Assembly (NCBI GenBank): GCA_002077045.2
Contig: KZ111140.1
Span: forward strand, 1,470,285 to 1,534,284
Length of the DNA: 64,000 bases
From: Rachicladosporium sp. CCFEE 5018
Lineage: Eukaryota > Ascomycota > Dothideomycetes > Cladosporiales > Cladosporiaceae
Direction: 5' to 3'
In this document: one piece after another, positions 56,661-64,000 of the stretch
How the letters are laid out: the number at the start of each line of letters is the position of its first letter
How positions within the stretch are numbered: the first letter of the stretch is position 1
Program-made: the position numbers and the translations under genes
Notes under the pieces: model-generated
What the model was told of the DNA's origin: nothing
The model's input: the letters and a program-made list of their open reading frames with translations, nothing else
Database searches by the model: none

Positions 56661-57681
56661 CCATTGCTTGACCACTCTCATACCTTTCCTCGCATGAAAT
56701 CTGCTCTCTCAACAGTCCGCAACGCTCGTGCACTTCTGTCACCGTCCCATACCATCGATTTCGGCTCGCGACGTCGGCACGAGACGACACGACTTCCTGC
56801 AGCATGCTCTCTCAACAGACTGCAATCTCTCATGGACGCATCACTACAGGGCTTCACGATCGCAAGTGAGCTGATACGAGCGCTAGCTCCGTCTCGAACA
56901 GCCGGAGACGCGGCGGTACACGATACATGGCCACCATCGCGAGCGATACGAACGGCCTTTGTCGTTCCTCTCGTACATACAACATCACTGACCCCGACAC
57001 ACTGCCGCTCGTCGACATTGCCAATCTCAAGCGAATTATTCCTGGAAGCAGTCTTTCAGCATGTCCAGTATGAATTCAACATCCTCCACTGCAGACCATC
57101 ACTGCGAACTATAGCCTCACACCGCCGTCAACCGCTGTCGTCCTTTGCCGATCGGGCAAGTAGCTCCTTCTGCCTGCTCTCCCTCTCGTGCAGCATCAAG
57201 CTTCGGTCAACAGGGCAAGTCTGCCCCATCACCATGGCACAATGTCCTTGTATGTGGCCTGAGGGTATCCCAACCTTGCTGTACAACAACGTTGACGTTC
57301 AGACAGCTCCGCATCTCAAGACGACATGCTCGGTCTTGCAATGAATGGCTCACAAAGATGCGCGCAGACTTGAGAAAGCTGCAGTGTGGATACTCGCCGA
57401 CAGAGCTCTGTTCGATATGCGTATGCATATTGCGCCTGTTCCCAGTTGCGAGTTTCGCTTACATGGCTACTGCCGACTTCACCGCTTCTATTCGCCACAC
57501 GATGGCTGTCTTGACTCCAGCTCTTGACACAATCATGACCAACGCATGTAAAGTCTCAAAATCACGGTATGGGTGAACCAGACTGACGTACAGCCCTCCC
57601 TTTTCTCATTGTCATTGCGTCTTCCTGAATGCTCACGTATCTCATGCTCAGTCAATCCCTCCGTACGATATCTCCTCGGTC

Positions 57682-58429
57682 ATGGCCGCGAAACCTACCC
57701 TCCTACCCCTACACGGCGCCTTTCACAATCCCGCCCTTTCGGTCCCCTGATTGCGTACCTCTCCATTCACGGCTACAGCTCCCTCCCCATCGGTTAACCA
57801 TCAACGCACTCCGCGACCCCCGCGACTTTCGCCAACGATGTCACCACAATCCACGCCGCCAACACCGGAGCGCTAGCAGTCAAAAACGTAGTCCTGGTAG
57901 CGTACAGCTTCGGCGGCATCACCGGACTGTCTTCGCTCGAGAACTTGACCCCGGCAACCCGAAAACGAGCAGGCTACGCCACGGTCGTGACGCATGTATG
58001 CCTCATTCCCGGGCTCTTCGGGTTCCGAGGGATGAGCGTACTGGAGATGCTGGGAGACCGGCTGGTGCCAATCTCTGAGATCCGCGGAGACTGGTGTTAT
58101 GTCGGGCCAAAATCGCCGAGGGGGCTTTCTATCACGACCTTCCCGCCGAGGAGGCTGAAAAGTGGGCGGCGGTGCTGAAGCCTTGTTCGCTGAATGCTTT
58201 CCTGGGCAAGGTCACGCATGAGGGGTGGCGGGAGGTACCAGTGAGCTACCTGGTCTGCAAGCAGGACCAGGCGAACACGGAGGAGGTGCAACGGTGGTTG
58301 ATTGGGGAGGCGAAGAAGAATGAAGTCGCCTTCAGGTTCGAAGAGGTCGAGAGCAGTCATTGTCGTTTCTTGTCGCATGTCGAGCGGACGGGCGACTTTG
58401 TCAGGCGAGGAGTGGGAGGTGATGTGTAG
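57682..58429 (+). pseudogene. Alpha/beta-hydrolase pseudogene, block B, more degraded
   Basis: It shares the first lesion with block A (frame broken, TGA at 57748-57750). It adds a TAA at 57795-57797 where copy A has a Leu codon, and a 1-nt loss near 58119-58130 where copy A is in frame. The motif AHSFGG has also become AYSFGG. The end matches copy A to 58429. Confidence 0.82.
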
Positions 58430-58472
58430 CTAGCTTTGAGCGTATAGTACATTATTGGGCTTCATCGATTGC

Positions 58473-59132
58473 TCAAGGCGCCTCACCCATGCTTCTCACA
58501 TATCTTGGCGACATGCCTTCTTCATCGTCACTCCGTGGCTCATACGCAGGTGGAGGTGTCCTGGCTCTGCCGGGCGCCAACAGAACAGTATCGTATGATG
58601 GCGGTGCCTCAACGACCATGTCCGTGACAGCTCTGCGTAGATGGATGGGTCGCTGTGCGGCGTTTGCGGCCGATACACCATCAAAGTCCCTCACCCACTG
58701 ACTGACCGCAGGTGTACCTGGGTTTGGTGCGCTGATCATCTGCGGCGCAGCTGCAGATGAGCCCTCCCCAATGAACTGCCTCCGACGTTCCTCAGCCGCC
58801 TCCTCAGCAGCCTCTTGCTCCTTGTCATGCGCCACTTCTGCGTCAACACTGCTCTGACTCTCATCGCTGTTTCTCCTACGTCGGATGAACTGAGACATCC
58901 ACCTATTGCGCTCGAACTCCTCCATAGCAAGGAACCTGACCCACTCGCTCGAGCTTAGCTCGTCGGGCTCAATGTCGCGAATGCGGAGTTGCGATGCTGC
59001 CAGGTGGCGACGCGCGATGGAAAGTGGGCGATTGGTGTAAGCCTCCACTTGTAGCGCACCGAAGCCACCGTTGCGGATGGCCGGGGTGTTGTACATGGCC
59101 GGTCGCGCCGGGCGAGCTCTTGGTGCAGGCAT
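58473..59132 (-). CDS. Conserved protein with two PPxY motifs, block B
   Basis: 219 residues. Differs from the block A protein at two positions only (Ser to Ile near 133, Phe to Leu near 185). Both PPxY motifs are kept. DNA differences are mostly at third codon positions. Confidence 0.8.
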   Translation of the reverse strand: MPAPRARPARPAMYNTPAIRNGGFGALQVEAYTNRPLSIARRHLAASQLRIRDIEPDELSSSEWVRFLAMEEFERNRWMSQFIRRRRNSDESQSSVDAEVAHDKEQEAAEEAAEERRRQFIGEGSSAAAPQMISAPNPGTPAVSQWVRDFDGVSAANAAQRPIHLRRAVTDMVVEAPPSYDTVLLAPGRARTPPPAYEPRSDDEEGMSPRYVRSMGEAP

Positions 59133-60047
59133 GCTTGAGTGTCGCGTGGCCTTGTGTCGAATTGGTGGGACTGTCTCGTGACCTCTCTGCGGTTCCGGTG
59201 TATGCGACGCCGCGTTGTCGTGATGTTCTCGAATTGCCGAAGGGGAGAGACCTTCGGTTTTTGACTAGATGGAAAAGATGCCAGAACTCCAGCTGAGAAA
59301 GCCAAGCGCCAGACTTACGACGATAGTAGATGAGTCTCAAGCTGATGGCAATGCCGCGGACGAGGGTGGACCAGGAAGAGGAGTTGGCGTGCGTTACCAG
59401 AACGACGGACAGGTGGACTGCAGGCGCCCCTCCACACTGTCTGCGGTGCTACACTTGGCGGTACCAGTACTGATGGATAAGTAAGTCGACGAGAGAGCTT
59501 ACTCGTGGCTATCATTGGCCGTATATACGTCGTCAAGGAGGCGTATATTCGCTCAACCAGCTCAATCACCACTGTGACCGTCCTTCAGCCTTGTGGCCCC
59601 TTCAATCGTCGAGTCGCATGACCAAGGGTAAAGGTCCAAAGAACGATGCGGCCAAGACCAAAGGTGAGCCGAAGAAGCGGGGCTGGGCGTTCGTGATGGT
59701 GACATAATCGAGGTACCGACAGCCTATTCGTTCGGATCAGTGCCGTCTTGCTTCTGCCGTCGCCTTTCGAACGTGAGACCCAGCTTTCGAGTCGCAGTAT
59801 CAGGCACGATGAGGGTCACGAGGTGTCGATTGTCTTCGCTAGGAGAGTGGGAGGGCATAGCGGCTGAAATAATCAGCCCTGCACGAGAAGTGCCCGGCTG
59901 GCATGAAATCGCGCAGCATGATGATCGACTATATTCACGTTTCATGAGGAAGGGCCGAAGGGCGCATCACAAGAGAGTGATGACTCTAGGAGGTATGGCA
60001 ACACTAAGGCAATACTTGGAGTCGGATAATCTCGGGCTCAAAGTAAT
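59133..60047. other. Intergenic, PPxY gene promoter and thiolase 3' region, block B
   Basis: No gene is seen. Counterpart of 35889-36802. Confidence 0.5.
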
Positions 60048-61539
60048 CTACAACCGCGCCTGCAACTTCTCCATCGTGTCACCCAACGCATAGTCGCTCC
60101 TATGCGTCCGACTCCTGACCTTCTCAGTATCCGCCACACTAGGATGCTTCGCTTCCGTCGCCGGATTGTAGTCAAACGCGGAAGCCTTCGTGATCTCAGT
60201 ATCAGACAGCTGCCGACTCGCCTTGCCGTCCGCACGCTTGTATACGTTGATCACCACCGCGCCACCCAGCCCAAGGTTGTGCTGTAGCGCCACATCAGCG
60301 TCAACATGCCGGTTGTTGGCCCAGCCTCGAAGCTGCCATGTAAGCTCAGCGCATTGCGCCAGGCCAGTAGCGCCGAGTGGATGACCTTTCGAGATTAGCC
60401 CACCAGAAGGGTTCACGATTGGCCCTTTGCCACCATACGTGATGTCCCCTCGTCTCACCATCTCGTGGGCCTTGCCTTGCTCTGAGAAACCAAGTCCCTC
60501 AAGCAATATCAATTCGTTAGCACTGAAGCAGTCATGCAGTTCGCAGACCTTGATATCGCTCGGCGACACACCAGCTTCCTTCATCGCAGCCTGCGCAGCC
60601 CTCTTCGTCATGTCGTAGCCCACGAGATCCATTGCGCTCCGCGAGAAGAGTGCTGGGGTGTCTGTCATTAGCGACTGTCCGGCCATCAGAATCGCTTGGT
60701 TACGAAGGTCAGGACGGGAGTCGAGGAATTTCTGCGAGACGATGACAGCTGCGCCTGCGCCGTCGGAGGTGGGACTGCATTGTAGCTTTGTGAGAGGGGC
60801 ATGGATCATGGGTGAGTCCATGATCTCTTTGAGGGTGTACTTCTGGCGAAATTGGGCGTAGGGATTTCGTTGCGAGTGCTCGTGAGAGATGCGCGCGATT
60901 TCTGCGAAGTCTTCTGCTTTTGCTCCGTATCTGTAGAGATGTCAGTGCTGGAACGCCCGGATGCAGATGACGAAGTCGTACTTCTCCATGTACTCCCTCC
61001 CTGCGTTAGCGAAGTATTGCGCGTTGCGAGGGCTGCCGTGCTTTCCCCGCGTCTCCTCCATCAGAGCCGTACTCAGGCCCATCGGACTAGGTCGATCGCT
61101 CCAGATACTCTTGATGCTGCCTGGGCTCATCTGCTCAAAGCCGATTACGAGCACGACGTCCGCTGCGCCGCTCCCGACAAGCGTTCGAGCCATGTGCAGT
61201 CCTACGAAATTTGTTAGAGAAGTAGCCTAAGCAGGCCGCATGCCTCGGAGGAATTCAGAAATGCTTACCAGTACTGCCCGTAGCACAAGCATTGTTAGTA
61301 TTCCACACCGGAATTCCCGTCATGCCGAATTGATAGAAGATTCGCTGTCCGCTGGTCGTGTCGCCATAACAGTAGCAAGCAACGCCTTGATTCACATCAT
61401 CGTAGTTCAGGCCTGCATCTAGCAACGCCTTGACACCGGCTTCGAACCCAAGCTCGGGATACTCTCGTGATCTTCGCGGCTTGATGAAGGGTGTGAGGCC
61501 AACGCCGACGATGTAGGCTGGGGATTTTGGGGAGGTCAT
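60048..61539 (-). CDS. SCPx-type thiolase, block B
   Basis: Exons 61269-61539, 60982-61201 and 60048-60930 with introns of 67 and 51 bp, exactly matching the exon lengths of copy A. 457 residues, same catalytic Cys 85 motif, same HPLGATG motif and same ARL end. Protein differences from copy A are few: two are visible in the last exon. Both copies look functional. Confidence 0.92.
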
Positions 61540-63708
61540 TATGATGCAGTGGAATGGGGAGTTGAGATGGAGATAGGGTGAGGTGGATGATCTGAATGAG
61601 ACAGTGTAGGGATGGAAAGCTGCGGGTGCGGTTTCAAGGGTATTGATCTGGAGATACTTAGCTGGCCGTGATGCAATACGTTGTATTGGTACTTAGGTAC
61701 GGGCTTCCACTACCGCCCCGCTTCGTCAGATCCGAGGATGTACACTCTACTAGGTAGTCAAAGATCGATTGAGAACAAACAGCACCCCGACTCTACAGTA
61801 TCCTATACGTGGCAAGCGATAAGCCAAGTACGAATGGCGAAAGTGAAGTAATTATGGGTTTCCCTGAGGTATGCACATTGCCTTTGCTCTGTGGAGAGCA
61901 TCGCGGTGCGTGCGCTGTTGTCGCATTACCCGTAACTGCAACGGTTTCCATCACCATACCCACGAGAGCTCGTTCCGTGAGTGCCGGTCTCGAAACCTAG
62001 AGCACGTTGCTTCCTCTGGGAATTGGATGTCGTGGTTGTCACATTGAGTGCAACACGTGATGCTCAGCGAGTTTCATAATCTTCATACGTGCCCAAATTG
62101 TTGCCAGGTGGGCGAGCGTGGCTTCCAGTATTGCACTTCTATCAAGCCGTTGAAGAGGCCTTAAGCGTAGAGAGAAAAGATTCTTGATGGTGCATGTCAC
62201 AAGATCTGCCTCGGAGGGCACCTACGTGGAGTCCTGCACGTGCTCTGAGCGAGGAGGATATTCGTATCACAGCAGCCTCCCGGAGAGGAAACTATTCTCC
62301 GTCGACATGGAACAGCCAGACGCCAAAGAAAGACGACTAAAATATCCTGCAGATTAGCTAGAGTTCCTCTCTGCATCGGGAGCCGAGACCAATCTGCCCC
62401 AGGCCAGAGATCGGAAGATGAGCAGCTCCAAGTACCTATTTGGGGACATTTCCGTCTCTATTGCTCCTGCGAGATAAAAGCGAGATAAAAATAGATCTGC
62501 CGGGGCGATGTCCCACGCGACATGAGTGGGAGCTGTGCAACCAGACCTCGACAGCATTGCTCGCCTCTGGGGAATCGTTATGGCGCGTTTCAGAATTGCC
62601 GCTGCGCCTGTAGTTTGAATCAAGCCAGGCGCGGTCTTTGTTCGAAGTATGATGTCTACAGGGCAGTGCATAAGGATTGTAGGCGCTGTGAGGTGGCTGA
62701 CTTCTCTCGGCGAGGTCCCGATCTCTCGGACTGCGCAGTGTTTGAGAGCGGCCACAGCAACAGCGAGATAGCAGGAGAGCTGCGGCACCATACCACAACC
62801 GAGCAGAGATCTTGGTGAGCATATCGTCAGCGATGTATTACGCGGTCGTGGTCAGACGGCAGAGCTTCTATGCATATGCAGTCGCGGAGTCTCCCGCAAT
62901 ACACAACGGCTCGACCTTCGCAGGAGCCGAAGCCTGTACCACCATCGATAATTATTCGCCGACTTCACGACCCCACCACACTAGCAACATACTATAACGG
63001 TGTTTGCAGGACATGCCACATCAGTCCGGGCCATGCAGTCTGCCACACCCGCCCCGTTAGCAACGCGCGAGCAGGCTTCATGCAAGCCGCGGCGGCTATC
63101 GTACACCACGCTAGACCCGATGACATGAGAGGCATCGCCCTCAGCCCTAAGCGAACGAATGGAGATCTCATCTTACGCCTCTTGGTACCAATTTCCCACG
63201 CACAGATGCTCACTCTAATCATCCTCCCGATGCGCGTCGGTGCGGCTCTGCCCTTTCTAACGGGTCGGCAGCGCCCCAAAATACATCCTTCTACCTTACA
63301 GCCTACTTTACACTTCATATGCTAAGCCTTCGTGCATGATGCCCCGTGCACTGCGAAAGTAGAGCACTTCACGCATGCGAATAGCTGCTATTGCTAGCAC
63401 TGCGCAGCATGAGCTTTGACGGGCTTCGAGCAGATCCTACATAGGACCAACATGTCCTGCCTCAGTGCCGCATTCGAAGGCCCCCGTCCGCTGCTATTGA
63501 TCCATCTCGACTGTGCCTGGCAGTGAGTGTTGGAAGGGTATTACGACATCTTCTTGCTATCTCTTTGGTCAGCCTACATCTTACAACAAGGGCAACAACA
63601 ATATCATCGTCAGATCTCCTCGTCACTTCCTCCCGCTCGAATGGTGGCCGCCACCAACATCACTCTTTCCTATCTCCTTGGCTCGTTGTCATTGTCATCT
63701 TCATAGCG
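61540..63708. other. Divergent intergenic region, thiolase / Myb-like gene, block B
   Basis: No gene is recognised. Moderately diverged from block A in 61700-62340, then very similar. The last ~700 bases before the Myb-like gene are almost the same in both copies. Confidence 0.5.
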
Positions 63709-64000
63709 ATGTCGCCTAATCAAGTTTACGCCACGGTGCCAACGCCCGATCAGATGTGTGGGGATATTGTTAACGGCGTCGTTGGTACTGACTGGTATAC
63801 TCCGAGTACTGTCAGTATTGTCACCTTCGACGACGGATCTGACCACATCGCTGACTCCATCTTACAGTTCCCTTTCGACCAAAACAACTATCTCACCCCG
63901 TTCCCCACATCAACGATTGAGACCTCTCCATGGCCACTATACAGACAAGCACCCATACCACACGGCACTGTTCCCAGCAATGCCGAACAAGTACAATCGG
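63709..64000 (+). CDS. Myb/SANT-like protein, block B, cut by window end
   Basis: The first 97 codons of the copy of the gene at 40455, starting MSPNQVYATVPTPDQMCG. Only the low-complexity N-terminal part is inside the window. Confidence 0.8.
   Translation, partial: MSPNQVYATVPTPDQMCGDIVNGVVGTDWYTPSTVSIVTFDDGSDHIADSILQFPFDQNNYLTPFPTSTIETSPWPLYRQAPIPHGTVPSNAEQVQS

Larger units (their letters stand above)
54290..57681. other. Repeat-rich gene-poor stretch, block B
   Basis: Same layout as 30960-34436: minisatellite, then a ~213-bp direct repeat (units at 54912 and 55126), then the degenerate ~100-bp repeat (56145-56660), then unassigned sequence up to the hydrolase pseudogene. No gene is recognised. 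Confidence 0.6.
43992..64000 (+). repeat. Block B of the ~20 kb head-to-tail repeat
   Basis: Same order and orientation as 20022-40746. Starts exactly at the N gap and continues beyond the window end inside the Myb/SANT-like gene. Confidence 0.95.

Noticed and set aside
1..64000. tRNA, rRNA and transposon genes
   Set aside because: I looked for T-loop-like GTTCRA motifs, rRNA-like tracts, and transposase, reverse transcriptase or integrase motifs and saw none convincing. A tRNAscan or RepeatMasker run would settle it.

Overview
The window looks like nuclear DNA of a filamentous or yeast-like ascomycete. Genes are dense, with short canonical GT-AG introns of about 50-150 bp and recognisable branch sites. 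The gene set is fungal: FLC/TRP-like channel, GtaA-type glutaminase, Sti1, Pex2, Dom34, and Rib7. The content and the presence of two ~90-97% copies of one block would fit a Dothideomycete with a duplicated or hybrid genome (for example a Hortaea-like black yeast), but that species guess is inference only.

Left part, 1-18.7 kb, single copy: a NUDT19-like Nudix hydrolase (-), a Mep/Amt ammonium transporter (+), a GFA-family glutathione/formaldehyde-type protein (+), an aldehyde dehydrogenase (+), a flavohaemoglobin (-), peroxin Pex2 (-), UDP-glucose pyrophosphorylase with an apparent 1-nt frameshift (-), a two-domain FolB protein (+), Hsp90 co-chaperone Sti1 (+) and a metallo-beta-lactamase-fold hydrolase (-).

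Block A, ~19.0-43.9 kb: GtaA-like glutaminase (-), Rib7 (+), a TRP/FLC-like channel broken by a 20-bp deletion (-), a divergent orphan gene with an in-frame stop behind a large minisatellite, a repeat-rich gene-poor stretch, an alpha/beta-hydrolase pseudogene (+), a PPxY-motif protein (-), a SCPx-type thiolase with a PTS1-like end (-), a Myb/SANT-like protein (+), a mitochondrial RidA (+) and a 5'-truncated Dom34/Pelota (-).

A 100-N gap at 43892-43991 follows. Block B (43992-64000) then restarts inside the glutaminase gene and repeats the same gene order head to tail until it runs off the window inside the Myb/SANT-like gene. The gap cuts Dom34 on one side and the glutaminase on the other, so the simplest reading is two homologous contigs (haplotypes or homeologues) scaffolded end to end. 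A real tandem duplication is not excluded.

The two copies are not evenly diverged. Near-identical tracts alternate with clearly diverged ones. One ~4 kb island around the orphan gene is so diverged that only a protein core and scattered DNA words align. That island, with its minisatellites, is the most unusual part of the window. No tRNA, rRNA, CRISPR array or intact transposon was recognised.
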